A stretch of DNA of 64,000 nucleotides from NCBI RefSeq assembly GCF_034480035.2, contig NZ_CP118753.2, positions 1,003,210-1,067,209 on the forward strand, given 5' to 3'. A program made the position numbers and the translations under genes. The notes under the pieces are model-generated. The model worked only from the letters and a program-made list of their open reading frames with translations. It was not told the origin of the DNA and made no database searches. The first letter of the stretch is position 1. The number at the start of each line of letters is the position of its first letter. This document shows positions 1 through 9,276 of this stretch, piece by piece. This DNA comes from Methanosphaera sp. ISO3-F5 (GTDB lineage: Archaea > Methanobacteriota > Methanobacteria > Methanobacteriales > Methanobacteriaceae).

Positions 1-361
1 AGTTTTCTAGTTGTTTTACACTAACGTTTAACCGTTTTGCCTGGAATTTTATGTCCTCTTTCCGAACATCTGGTAAAATTTTTAGTGTACTAACAGCTTT
101 CATATAATCTTTTGGACGACTGTTATTCTTCTTTTCAATATTCCGGATTTTCTTTCTTACACTGGTTAGTTCTGACTTTTCCTTCTCCAATTTGGCTTTT
201 AGTTCTTTAATATTTTTTTCTATTTGCTCTTCTTTTTTCACATATACTTCTTTGTTAAGAAAATACATTTTTATTGCTTCAGTTATTACTTTACTCTTAT
301 TTTCACAGTTATTTAACTTGTTTAAGGTTTTTTCATCTGTATAAAATGTCATTTGTGGCAT
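1..361 (-). CDS. Partial putative ribbon-helix-helix/coiled-coil DNA-binding protein
   Basis: Reading leftwards from an ATG at 361, about 120 codons are open to the window edge, so the C-terminus is missing. A GGAGG ribosome binding site (373-377 on the plus strand) sits 11 nt upstream. The first 40 residues (MTFYTDEKTLNKL, then a turn, then KSKVITEAIKMYF) have the strand-helix-turn-helix layout of ribbon-helix-helix DNA-binding domains. A Lys/Glu-rich predicted coiled coil follows (residues about 45-85), then a basic tail. This arrangement suits a plasmid-type partition, copy-control or antitoxin protein. The direct repeats just upstream could be its operator. The family is inferred from pattern only; another small DNA-binding family is possible. 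Confidence 0.55.
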   Translation of the reverse strand, partial: MPQMTFYTDEKTLNKLNNCENKSKVITEAIKMYFLNKEVYVKKEEQIEKNIKELKAKLEKEKSELTSVRKKIRNIEKKNNSRPKDYMKAVSTLKILPDVRKEDIKFQAKRLNVSVKQLEN

Positions 362-393
362 AAATTATTTTTCCTCCAAATATTTATTTTTAC

Positions 394-491
394 AATTACT
401 ACTTTGTCAATAGTATCAATGTTTTCTGAAAATCATATAATTTTCATAATTACTACTTTGTCAGAGGTATCAATGTTTCCTGAAAATCATA
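394..491. repeat. Two 44-bp direct repeats, 54-bp period
   Basis: Positions 394-437 and 448-491 carry the same 44-bp unit (starts AATTACTACTTTGTCA, ends CTGAAAATCATA) with four visible mismatches and a 10-bp spacer. They lie immediately upstream of the leftward RHH-like gene. Long, closely spaced direct repeats next to a small DNA-binding protein gene resemble operators or iterons. Binding is inference. Confidence 0.7.
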
Positions 492-1048
492 GAAGTAGAT
501 GGTAGTATAAAAATGAGGATTCTTTTTTTTTGAGGTGATATGTGGATTAGAATGAGCATAGGGTATGGTGTTAGATTACTGGAATGTCCTGAAAAAACTT
601 GTTATTTTTTTTTAAAATGTTTTATTGAAGTTTATTTCCATTAACTTCTGATTGAGGGTATATAAATAGTAAATGATTAATTTTAATCAAATTTTTTATT
701 TTCTCATATTTTTATATGATTATTTGGTATGATTTGTATTGTATTATTGTATTTAAAATAGTATTTCTGGTGTAAAATAAAATTAATTTAATATTAGTCT
801 TATGTAGTATATATGGGGTGGATTTAATGGATGATTATATTATACGAAATTACTTTTAATTTAATTATTGTTAACAAAAATTCGGTAGATTGTATATTTT
901 GATTGAGTACTGTTAGTTAATTAGGTATTTAACTTCATTAATTGTTTTTTGTAGTATTCTTTTCTTGATAAAAAAAGGGTGAATGGAGGGGGGGGGGGGG
1001 GTGAGTTTAAGGTTTATATGTTGTTATTATTGAATTATTGTTACTAGT
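492..1048. other. AT-rich intergenic region with a G14 homopolymer
   Basis: No ORF with coding character was seen on either strand. The conspicuous feature is an uninterrupted run of 14 G at 988-1001, which lies 48-61 nt past the stop codon of the leftward adhesin. On the adhesin's coding strand it is C14, followed further on by CCC and seven T (973-979), so it may belong to its transcription end region. Confidence 0.6.
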
Positions 1049-3367
1049 TTATTTTGGTATATTTTGTCGTATTTCTTGTGGTGTTTTTTGTCTGAATTTT
1101 ACAACTACTTTGTATGGTGTGTATCCATTAATGAGATCTGTACTATACAGTTCGTTATTATCTTCATATGTATTGTATCCTGTTCTTGTTATTATTTTAT
1201 TATTATTTTTGTTTTTAAAGTAGAATTTTACGCTTGTTATTTGGTTGGTCATGCCTGCACCGACCATATCTATTCTTCCATATTGCATAGCATATACACC
1301 AGCAGGATAAGAACCATCTGATACTTGGTACCAGGAGAGTATTCTGTCTGTTCCAAAATATTCTGTATCAGTTGTTCCAAAGTATATTACTGTATCTGTG
1401 ACTTTAGATAGTGGGGTTTCTACTTCTATTTCTCCTTCTTTTTCACGTGTTTTGAATATGACTCTTTCAGTACTTCCGGCATATTTTGAATTTCCATCAA
1501 ATATTACAGTCATTGAATGTTTTTTAAAGTTATTATTTTTAAAGAGATATGTGTACCTGCCCTTGTTATTTGTTTTAGTTGTATATTTTTTTCCATCTAT
1601 TTGTAATGTTAAAGGCACATTTTTCATCATATTTCCTTTATAGTCAAACACTACTCCTTTTATTTTTGTGTACTTTTTATTTGCCTTTGATGTGTCAGTT
1701 ACACTTATGTATGTAGGTTTTTTAGAAACGTAGAATGTTGTTTTATTCACGGCTTTAGTAAAATGGCGGTCTCCCTTAAATGATATTGTTAAAGTATTAA
1801 GTCCTACTTTATTTGCTTTGAAAGTATATTTGTAATATGCATCTTTGGAATAATCTCTACTAGTTTTTATAGTGAAAGATTTACCATTTAATGTTATGGT
1901 AAGTGGTGTTTGATATGCAGTATAACCTCTATCAGTATCTTTTATATATCCGCTAATAGTAACATCTTCACCCAAGATTTGATCTCCATAGATTTTATCT
2001 AAACGTAGTTCTGTTTCGAATGTATATCCACTTGTCGTAGTTGTTGTTCCAGTGTATTTCTCATTTCCAGCAAAAGACACTGTTAAGCTATCTGTATAAT
2101 ATTCTTTTCCTTTATATTTATAGGAAAATTTTCCATTATTATCTGTTCGTATTTTAGATATTTTCCCATCATGATTCACAGTTAATTGACTATTTTTCAG
2201 TGGATTTCCATAATCATCAGTAAACTCTCCTCTCATTATCCGATAACCATTGACAGTTTCATGATAATATACGGGTGTAAGTGATATTCTTGTATCTACA
2301 GGGGTAATATAAAATGAAGTTTTAGAACTTGTACTTCTGTATACTGAATTTCCAGAATAAGATACAGTTATATTGTTTAAACCAATTTTATCTACTTTAT
2401 ATCGGTAATTAAATATTCCATTTTTATCAGTTTTTGTATTGTATTTTTTACCGTTAATGTTTATAGTTATTGGTAGAACACCAGGATTATAAAAATCGTA
2501 ACCATGTATATCTCCACTTATATATTTATAAGCAGTATAATCATCAGTATATCCTGATACATCTATTATTAATGCTTTTTTGGTTACTTTAAATGTTTTC
2601 TTAGTGGTATTATATTTGTAGTAAGTGTTTCCACTAAAATATGCTGTTATAGTATTGGTTCCAACTTTGCTTGTCTTATATTTAAAAGTATAAACTCCAT
2701 CAGAATCTGTTTTTGCAGCATATTTAATATTGTTAATTTTCAACTTTATAGTGGCACTACTTAATGGTTTTCCTTTATTATCAACAAATTTTCCTGTTAT
2801 TATAGCATAATCCTTATATTCTGTACTATTAATGTTATTCAATCTTATTCGTGTTCCTTTTTTAGTTACTTTAAATGTTGTTTTTGTGGTTGCTGCTTTG
2901 TATTCATTGTTTCCGCTGGATGTTGCTATTATCGTGTTTGTTCCTACTTTGTTTGCTTTGTATTTGTAGAAGTAGTTTCCTGAACTGTATGTTTTTGTCT
3001 TATATTTTTTGCCATTAATGTTTAGTGTTATCACTGTGTTTTTTAATGGTTTTCCATTGATTGTTTTGTAGCTTCCTGTTATCAAGGCTTGATCTGAGTA
3101 TTCTATTGTTTTTATTTTTTTGATTGTTATCTTTGTAGGGGTTTTTGTTGTCTTTGATTCTGTTTTAGTATCTTGTATTGTGTTTTCTTTTTGAATTATT
3201 TTATTGGATACTGGTGTGATATTGGTGTCTTTATGTGTTATCGTCTGGGCGGTGGATAAATGTTTGTTATCTGTGTGGGAATTGTTTTGTGTTGCAGTGA
3301 CTGTTCCTATTAGTAAGAATAAAAGTGTAATGAATAATATTATTCGTTTCATATTTTGATTTAACAT
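1049..3367 (-). CDS. Secreted Ig-repeat adhesin-like protein (six repeats plus C-terminal cap)
   Basis: The 772-residue product begins with a basic stretch and a hydrophobic core ending TVTA, a signal peptide, followed by a Thr/Asn/Lys-rich linker. From about residue 78 there are six Ig-like repeats of 92-98 residues. Each has a TGxY/F start, a middle INGKxYxTKT motif and an xGxNxITxxFxGNxxY end. The last 115 residues are a different domain (WYQVSDG, FYFKNK, GYTPYKVVVKF) shared with the proteins at 13837-17016 and 20344-23529. There is no C-terminal membrane anchor, so attachment must be by another route. A GGAGGA ribosome binding site precedes the ATG. Families like this are called adhesin-like proteins in Methanobacteriales; binding to host, microbe or cell wall is inference. 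Confidence 0.85.
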   Translation of the reverse strand: MLNQNMKRIILFITLLFLLIGTVTATQNNSHTDNKHLSTAQTITHKDTNITPVSNKIIQKENTIQDTKTESKTTKTPTKITIKKIKTIEYSDQALITGSYKTINGKPLKNTVITLNINGKKYKTKTYSSGNYFYKYKANKVGTNTIIATSSGNNEYKAATTKTTFKVTKKGTRIRLNNINSTEYKDYAIITGKFVDNKGKPLSSATIKLKINNIKYAAKTDSDGVYTFKYKTSKVGTNTITAYFSGNTYYKYNTTKKTFKVTKKALIIDVSGYTDDYTAYKYISGDIHGYDFYNPGVLPITININGKKYNTKTDKNGIFNYRYKVDKIGLNNITVSYSGNSVYRSTSSKTSFYITPVDTRISLTPVYYHETVNGYRIMRGEFTDDYGNPLKNSQLTVNHDGKISKIRTDNNGKFSYKYKGKEYYTDSLTVSFAGNEKYTGTTTTTSGYTFETELRLDKIYGDQILGEDVTISGYIKDTDRGYTAYQTPLTITLNGKSFTIKTSRDYSKDAYYKYTFKANKVGLNTLTISFKGDRHFTKAVNKTTFYVSKKPTYISVTDTSKANKKYTKIKGVVFDYKGNMMKNVPLTLQIDGKKYTTKTNNKGRYTYLFKNNNFKKHSMTVIFDGNSKYAGSTERVIFKTREKEGEIEVETPLSKVTDTVIYFGTTDTEYFGTDRILSWYQVSDGSYPAGVYAMQYGRIDMVGAGMTNQITSVKFYFKNKNNNKIITRTGYNTYEDNNELYSTDLINGYTPYKVVVKFRQKTPQEIRQNIPK

Positions 3368-3738
3368 CTATTTTTTCCTCCATTATTATTTTAATTGATA
3401 ATGTTGTATGTTTTCATTGTTAAAATAGTTTATTATTTTAACTAGTGAAAAATATTTTAATATCAAACATTTATTTGATTAAATGCATTGTAAATATTAA
3501 CTAAACAACAAGTTTTAAACATATTTCATTTCATCAAAAAAATAAGATGCATATAATAATCCTTAAGAATCCCTCTTAAATCATGATAATATCGAATGTA
3601 TTAAAAACAAAACTATAAACAAAAATAAATAATTGGAACATTTTGTTTTCATCTAATATTTCTTATCTATTTTACAATAGAATTAAATATAGTTTATTAT
3701 AGAAATAATTTTAATTATAAATATGTGTGGTGTAGTAT
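3368..3738. promoter_or_regulatory. Divergent promoter region, adhesin / helicase
   Basis: This 371-bp AT-rich gap separates two divergent genes and must hold both promoters. Several TATA-like stretches are present, for example TTTATTATAGAAA near 3693, upstream of the helicase gene. No coding sequence was found. Confidence 0.4.
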
Positions 3739-6700
3739 ATGGCACAAAAACCGGATATTAAACAAGAAACTGCAATACATTATCCATTGGAACCTGTATT
3801 GATTGAAGCAGGTCCAGGTGCTGGAAAAACATACGTGTTAATTAACAGAATAAAATACTTATTAGAAACTAAGAAAGTAAATCCTGAAAGTCTACTGATT
3901 ATTACATTCACTATTAAAGCTGCTGATGAATTGAAAAAACGTTTAAGCTCTAAAGAATATAATATCCCTTCAGAAGCATTGAGTAAAATGTTTATCGGCA
4001 CTATACACAGTTTCTGTAATTATCTGTTAACCGAATATTCCGATAAGGAGATATATCTGTTAGAAAATGATGATGTTGATGAACGTAAAGTCATGTTTTT
4101 ACAGAAAAACATGGATAAACTTGGTTTAAAAGGGTACAGTTACGTGGAAAAATGGGAAACAAGTAATATAATTAAAAAATATGATCAATTCACTAATTTT
4201 GGTCTAAAAGATGAAGAACTAGCCGAATATCTTGAAAAGAATTTTGAAGTATCAAAAGATTATAAAAACTTTGTGAATGATTACATGGAAAAATATCATA
4301 CATTTCCTAAGGATTCTGTGAAGGATAATGATGAATATTATAATTCATGGTATTTTGCAAAGTTTATTGCTATCGTAAAATCTTATAAAGGATATGAAAA
4401 ATTATTAAAAGAGAACAATTTATCTGATTTTTCATTTCTACAGGTATATGCAAAGGAACTTTTATCAAAAGATGAGGAGTATATGGCAAAACTTCTACCA
4501 TTTAAGAATATATTGATTGATGAATTTCAGGATATTGACCCTATTCAGAAGGATATATTTGAAATATTAAGGAAATATTCGGATTCATTTACAGTAGTGG
4601 GGGATGATGATCAAGCAATATATGGATTTAGGGGCAGTTACTCTGATAACTTTGAAGATTTTGCTAAAAAGAACAATACTATTGAACTGGATATTAATCA
4701 TCGTTCCGGTAAAAATATTGTAGATTTTAATGAATGTTTCATTAAAAAGTATCGGAGAACTGATAAAAATCTTGTTCCTGAGAAAACATTTGATTCCAAT
4801 GTATATTATATGAAAAGTGACAAGGATGCAGAAAATATTAATTCAGAAGCAGAAAATATATCATTACTTATCAAATCGTTAAAAGATAATAATAAAATTA
4901 AAAATTATTCCGATGTTGGAATATTATTCAGGGGAATTCAAGGAAATGGAAGTCTAAAAAAACCTATCATAGACTTGTTGAATAAGTTTGATGAGCATGC
5001 TATTCCATACAATATGCCTGATATTTCCTCATTAACTGACCAGAAAGAAGTTAAAGTAATGATGACTCTATTATGGTATATGAAGAAATCATCGTCCAGG
5101 ACATATTTTAGTAAAATAGAAAGAGAATGGTTAAATCTAAGAATATTCACAGAATTAAAGGATTGTCTGAAACTAAGTGATGAAACATGTACAATATTAT
5201 CTGAAATAGAAGATAAATTCGAAGAAAATGTTATAGAAGCAGAATACAATCATGAAAACAGATTATATAAAAGGGGTAAACCTAAAAATTTAAAGGCTAT
5301 GTATACAAGATATCATAATGAAAAATGCACAGCCCTATATAATGAAATATTAAATAGTGTTCCACATTTTGAATTAAATGAAAAAACCAGAACCGATTTA
5401 AAAGATATTGGCATAACAGATGAACATGATCTAGATTTCTTTGAAAAACTATATAATTATAGGAAAAACTACTATGAAACTAGTGAAGATAAACAAGATT
5501 CATTATTAGATGTTTATTATAAACTACTGGAAATATCAGGATTATTAAAAGGCAGATTTGATGAAGAAAACACTGTAAATGATAGAATACTGAATAATCT
5601 TGCAATATTCACTCAAACAATATTTAACTATACAGAATTAGTTGATGAAAACGACTTAAACGGATTAATATGGTTTATATTATCAAATTATGAAAACTAT
5701 TCCAGTTATAATGAAAAAACAGGTATGGAAGATGAAGTACAATTATTAACAGTACATAAAGCAAAAGGATTAGAATTTCCAGTAGTAATACTATGTACAT
5801 TAGAAAACAATAATTTTCCATACAAAGAAATAACTAAAGAATCAATAGATGAATTATCCAAAAAAGAGCGTGGAGTTCCAACATATCCAATAAAACCAGA
5901 ATTCTTCAAAAACAAACATTATAATCAAGAAGAAGAAATAGAATTAGAAGATCTTGAAGAAAAACGTATATTCTATGTTGCATGTACACGAGCAGAACAG
6001 TTATTAATATTATCCACAGTATACGATAAAGAAGGAAACAAGCCAGAATTCCTGGAAGAATTAGAGAAAGACACAACTTTATCCGAGATATCACCACATG
6101 ATTTTAATAAGATTGATAAACTAACAACCTCCAAGGATGAAGAAAAAACAGAAAGAATCAGGATGAGCTACACAAGCTTTTCAGCATATAACAAGTGTCC
6201 AAGAATGTACAATATAGGCTACAATTACCAGTTTAGACTTCCAGCATCAAAAGTTATAAATGATGGACTAGCAGCCCACACAATACTAGAAAGAATGAAT
6301 AAAGAAACACTACAAGGAAAAGATATACAAAAAGAAGATATAACCAGAATATCTGAAAAAATACTACAAAACTATCCAGATATTCAAGAAGAAAACTTTA
6401 ACAATGTAATAAAAGGAATAGAAAACTACTGGAAAAATTATGAAAATAGCGAATGGGAAATAATAGGTTCAGAAGTACCATTCAACATAATAAAAGAACA
6501 CTATGACATAGAAGGAAAAATAGATTTAATACTAAAAAATTCCAAAACAAACGATATCAAAATAGTGGACTATAAAACAACAAATCAACAAAAACTAAAA
6601 GCTAGAAAGAAAACTCATGAACAACAATTATGCATATACGCCAAAGCATTAGAAAACTACCTAGAATACAATCAACACAATATCAAATATGCAAGCGTAT

Positions 6701-6876
6701 ACAGTATATATGACAACTATGAATTAGAAATAGAATTAACAAAAGAAAAAATAGAAAAAATAAACAATTCACTAGACAAAACAGTAGAACATATTCTTAA
6801 CAAACAATATGACAAGACCAATAAAGAAAAATGCGACGAATGCCCATACTATAACAAATTATGTAAACATAATTAA
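3739..6876 (+). CDS. UvrD/REP-type DNA helicase with C-terminal RecB-type Fe-S nuclease
   Basis: This is a superfamily 1A helicase fused to a PD-(D/E)XK nuclease in 1045 residues, expected to unwind and process DNA ends during repair in the cytoplasm. Helicase motifs are complete: Walker A GPGAGKT (25-31), GTIHSFC, DEFQD (261-265), GDDDQAIYGFRG, LDINHRS, VHKAKGLEF (about 672-680) and YVACTRAE. The C-terminal nuclease has Asp929 (GKID), Asp944-Tyr-Lys946 and a QLCIYAKAL helix. Cys820 (YNKCPRMY) together with Cys1032, Cys1035 and Cys1042 form the four-cysteine iron-sulfur pattern known from AddB and Cas4. All catalytic residues appear present. The gene stands alone, with divergent and convergent neighbours. 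It could equally be called an AddA/B-like or PcrA-like repair helicase. Confidence 0.93.
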   Translation: MAQKPDIKQETAIHYPLEPVLIEAGPGAGKTYVLINRIKYLLETKKVNPESLLIITFTIKAADELKKRLSSKEYNIPSEALSKMFIGTIHSFCNYLLTEYSDKEIYLLENDDVDERKVMFLQKNMDKLGLKGYSYVEKWETSNIIKKYDQFTNFGLKDEELAEYLEKNFEVSKDYKNFVNDYMEKYHTFPKDSVKDNDEYYNSWYFAKFIAIVKSYKGYEKLLKENNLSDFSFLQVYAKELLSKDEEYMAKLLPFKNILIDEFQDIDPIQKDIFEILRKYSDSFTVVGDDDQAIYGFRGSYSDNFEDFAKKNNTIELDINHRSGKNIVDFNECFIKKYRRTDKNLVPEKTFDSNVYYMKSDKDAENINSEAENISLLIKSLKDNNKIKNYSDVGILFRGIQGNGSLKKPIIDLLNKFDEHAIPYNMPDISSLTDQKEVKVMMTLLWYMKKSSSRTYFSKIEREWLNLRIFTELKDCLKLSDETCTILSEIEDKFEENVIEAEYNHENRLYKRGKPKNLKAMYTRYHNEKCTALYNEILNSVPHFELNEKTRTDLKDIGITDEHDLDFFEKLYNYRKNYYETSEDKQDSLLDVYYKLLEISGLLKGRFDEENTVNDRILNNLAIFTQTIFNYTELVDENDLNGLIWFILSNYENYSSYNEKTGMEDEVQLLTVHKAKGLEFPVVILCTLENNNFPYKEITKESIDELSKKERGVPTYPIKPEFFKNKHYNQEEEIELEDLEEKRIFYVACTRAEQLLILSTVYDKEGNKPEFLEELEKDTTLSEISPHDFNKIDKLTTSKDEEKTERIRMSYTSFSAYNKCPRMYNIGYNYQFRLPASKVINDGLAAHTILERMNKETLQGKDIQKEDITRISEKILQNYPDIQEENFNNVIKGIENYWKNYENSEWEIIGSEVPFNIIKEHYDIEGKIDLILKNSKTNDIKIVDYKTTNQQKLKARKKTHEQQLCIYAKALENYLEYNQHNIKYASVYSIYDNYELEIELTKEKIEKINNSLDKTVEHILNKQYDKTNKEKCDECPYYNKLCKHN

Positions 6877-7041
6877 TAATTCCAAAGAATTAAATATACT
6901 TTCTATAAAATATTTCAAAGTAATTAATGAAACATCTACTAAAGATAATAAAAAAAATGTTATAAAGTAACAGTTATAATTCTTTAAATCAGTTTATATA
7001 TTGTAACAGTGATAATACTACAATATCTCTAAGAAATATAT

Positions 7042-7635
7042 CTAATTAAAATTAAATAACTTGTTAATTTTTTTATTATCTCCCATTCCATTAATAACTA
7101 TGGAACCATCCTTTTTTAATCTAATTTCTATTTTATTTTCTAATAAATTCAATTTATTTTCTAAATATTTATAACGATTACTTAAAAAATGATATTCTTG
7201 ATTACTTGATCCAATCCAAATTTTATCTTGTACCATTTTATTTATATCGAATTCACCAGATATTAATAAATCTGTTATTTCTAATAAATTATTCCAGTTA
7301 CTATCATTAATTTTCTTTATAAAATTATAATTAAATCCAGTAAATGTTACTATAGATAAATTATGTTTTTTAATTAATTTACCTAGCTGATATAATTCTT
7401 TAGATTGTAGAAATGGTTCACCTCCTGAAAAAGTTACACCTTCTATATTTTTATTGGATAAAATATGTTGTGCTAATTTATTAATTTCATATTCTTTTCC
7501 GGAAGTTATATCCCAAGTTTGTTTAGAATTACAATATTTGCAATGCTTTAAACAACCTTGCACAAATATACAAGTTCTATTTCCAGGGCCTTCTACTTTG
7601 GTATTATTTATTATTTCATATATTCTTATATTCAT
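7042..7635 (-). CDS. Small radical SAM enzyme, NrdG-like activating-enzyme fold
   Basis: The 197-residue protein (start chosen at ATG 7635; a GTG three codons upstream is possible) has the core of anaerobic activating enzymes. It carries GNRTCIFVQGC with the radical SAM triad Cys28-x3-Cys32-x2-Cys35, and later TFSGGEPFL (the GGEP SAM-binding motif). It should bind one [4Fe-4S] cluster and cleave S-adenosylmethionine. NrdG normally activates the anaerobic ribonucleotide reductase NrdD, but no NrdD is present here. Instead it is divergent from a zinc-ribbon/HhH, DUF2997 and AAA+ cluster, so its target is probably in that set. Upstream spacing to the divergent gene is about 236 nt. Function beyond radical SAM chemistry is inference. 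Confidence 0.85.
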   Translation of the reverse strand: MNIRIYEIINNTKVEGPGNRTCIFVQGCLKHCKYCNSKQTWDITSGKEYEINKLAQHILSNKNIEGVTFSGGEPFLQSKELYQLGKLIKKHNLSIVTFTGFNYNFIKKINDSNWNNLLEITDLLISGEFDINKMVQDKIWIGSSNQEYHFLSNRYKYLENKLNLLENKIEIRLKKDGSIVINGMGDNKKINKLFNFN

Positions 7636-7871
7636 TTGAAACACTATTTATTTAATATATTATAGAGTTTACTATTATATATACTATTATAAAGTTAATA
7701 AATAAAGCGTTGATTTTGAAAATGAAGTTTACTTTTAATTATACGGGTTATTCAACTAACTTTTTTATATACAATAAATTATAAAAATATTATTAGAAAT
7801 CAGAATTGAATTAAACATAAAATTATAACCTTTATTTATGTTATTTATTTAAAAATATAAAGAATAAATTG
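7636..7871. promoter_or_regulatory. Divergent promoter region of the radical SAM / AAA+ cluster
   Basis: This AT-rich gap lies between the leftward radical SAM gene and the rightward zinc-ribbon/HhH gene. Several TATA-like stretches are present (for example ATATACTATTATAAAG at 7679-7694). Sharing one gap would allow joint control of both arms. Confidence 0.4.
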
Positions 7872-9023
7872 ATGATTATGTCCAATAATAACGAATATTA
7901 TTCTTCAGAACATTTGAACTGCCCTATATGTGAATATCCTATGTATTCTTTTGAGAAAAGTGGTTTTTTTAGTGGAGGCACACATTTTCTCTGTAAAAAG
8001 TGTGGACTGGAATTAACTGATAAAAAGGATAATAGATATTACATTGAAAATGCTCCTGAGAATACAAAATTGAATAAAAAATATAAATATAAAACATTAC
8101 ATTGGAATGATTTACTTCAAATTGCATGTGGAAATTATACTTGGGAAGAAAAAATGGAAATATCTCAATTAATAAGAATAGAAATTACTGATGAAATTTG
8201 TCCCGTTTGTTATGAAAAATATTTGGAAACTTTTAGAAAAGAGGGGATGTTATCATTTAATTCTTTAATATGTCCTAATTGTAATGTTAGATTTGAAATT
8301 TCAAATGATCATGTTTCATTTATATATTCTAGAAATAATTTTTCAATTTTATGGGAATTTTATAATAAAAAATTATATTTAAATCAAATTAGGGATATTT
8401 TAAGTAAGTATAATCAAGAAATCTATCAAAAAAGGATTGAATATGAAGAAAATAATCCTGAAGATTTTTTTACAGAAACTGATTTAGAAACAAACGAATT
8501 AGAAAATACAGAAAAGTTTATTGAAATTGATATTAATAACGCATCTATAACTGATTTATTAAATATTCAAACATTAAATGATGAGCAAATAATGAAACTT
8601 ATCCGATTAAAAGATTCAGGAGTAATATTTTACTCTTATGAAGATTTAAGTGATAGATTAAATCTTACTAATGATGAACTAGAATATGTAAAAAATGAAT
8701 TAATTATAAATGAACTGGAAGATAATATATTCAATAATGAAACAAACAATGGACACTTAGACGAAGAAAGTGAAGAAGAAGATAATCCTTATAAAATTGA
8801 TATTAATTCTGCTGATTTAGATGAATTAACTAACATTCCTAGTATTAATTTAATTAAAGCAAAAAAAATAATAAATTTACGAAATGAAAACAATTATATT
8901 AAGTCTTATGATGACTTAAAAGAAAAATTAAATTTAAATCCTGAACAAATAAATCAAATAAAAAAACGTACAATAATTTCTGAAGTAAATGATGACCTCT
9001 CCGGAAGAATTATAGATTTTTAG
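7872..9023 (+). CDS. Double zinc-ribbon protein with two ComEA-like helix-hairpin-helix repeats
   Basis: The roughly 383-residue product has four parts. First is a zinc ribbon (CPIC ... CKKC, residues about 17-50). Second is another CxxC pair set (CPVC ... CPNC, about 115-145). Third are two helix-hairpin-helix units of the ComEA type, each starting IDIN-(N/S)-A (about 220 and 312) and ending in a YEDL/YDDL segment with Leu-Asn-Leu. Last is an acidic linker and the tail GRIIDF. HhH units of this kind bind DNA or act as protein docking modules. It is the first gene of a rightward operon; the gap to the DUF2997 gene is 34 nt. Start choice is uncertain (ATG 7872 or 7878; a TTG at 7869). No catalytic motif was seen; it may be an adaptor for the AAA+ ATPase. 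Confidence 0.75.
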   Translation: MIMSNNNEYYSSEHLNCPICEYPMYSFEKSGFFSGGTHFLCKKCGLELTDKKDNRYYIENAPENTKLNKKYKYKTLHWNDLLQIACGNYTWEEKMEISQLIRIEITDEICPVCYEKYLETFRKEGMLSFNSLICPNCNVRFEISNDHVSFIYSRNNFSILWEFYNKKLYLNQIRDILSKYNQEIYQKRIEYEENNPEDFFTETDLETNELENTEKFIEIDINNASITDLLNIQTLNDEQIMKLIRLKDSGVIFYSYEDLSDRLNLTNDELEYVKNELIINELEDNIFNNETNNGHLDEESEEEDNPYKIDINSADLDELTNIPSINLIKAKKIINLRNENNYIKSYDDLKEKLNLNPEQINQIKKRTIISEVNDDLSGRIIDF

Positions 9024-9057
9024 AATAATACATAGCAATAATAATTAGGTGATATAA

Positions 9058-9264
9058 ATGTCTAAAAAACTTATAATTAAAATAAAAAAAGATGGTACTA
9101 TCGAATCTGAAACTAAGGGTATAAAAGGAAAAAAATGTGAAAATTATATTCCATTAATAGAAAAATTAACAGATTCTAAAGTTATAAATAAAGAGTATAC
9201 GCAAGAATATTATGAAAATACCGATGAAATACATAATCAAGCATTTAAAAAAATAACTAATTAG
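9058..9264 (+). CDS. DUF2997 family small protein
   Basis: The 68-residue protein has the DUF2997 signature: a strand-rich start (KLIIKIKKDGTIESET), G-x-KG-KKC at residues 22-28 and the end TQEYYEN. It follows a GGTGAT ribosome binding site (9048-9053). The AAA+ gene starts 12 nt after its stop, implying translational coupling. As I recall, DUF2997 genes in cyanobacteria and other bacteria often sit beside DUF1257 (Ycf35) and Ycf46-type ATPase genes, and that context is reproduced here. Biochemical role is unknown. The single conserved cysteine (Cys28) could be a modification or metal site; that is speculation. Confidence 0.75.
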   Translation: MSKKLIIKIKKDGTIESETKGIKGKKCENYIPLIEKLTDSKVINKEYTQEYYENTDEIHNQAFKKITN

Positions 9265-9276
9265 TGAGTGAGAAAA

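Noticed and set aside
3739-6876. Cas4 or an AddAB pair
   Set aside because: The Fe-S nuclease domain is fused to one full helicase and no cas or second add gene is nearby.
7042-7635. Naming the radical SAM gene nrdG
   Set aside because: The motif fits the NrdG fold, but no NrdD is adjacent and the context is a different cluster, so the symbol would mislead.
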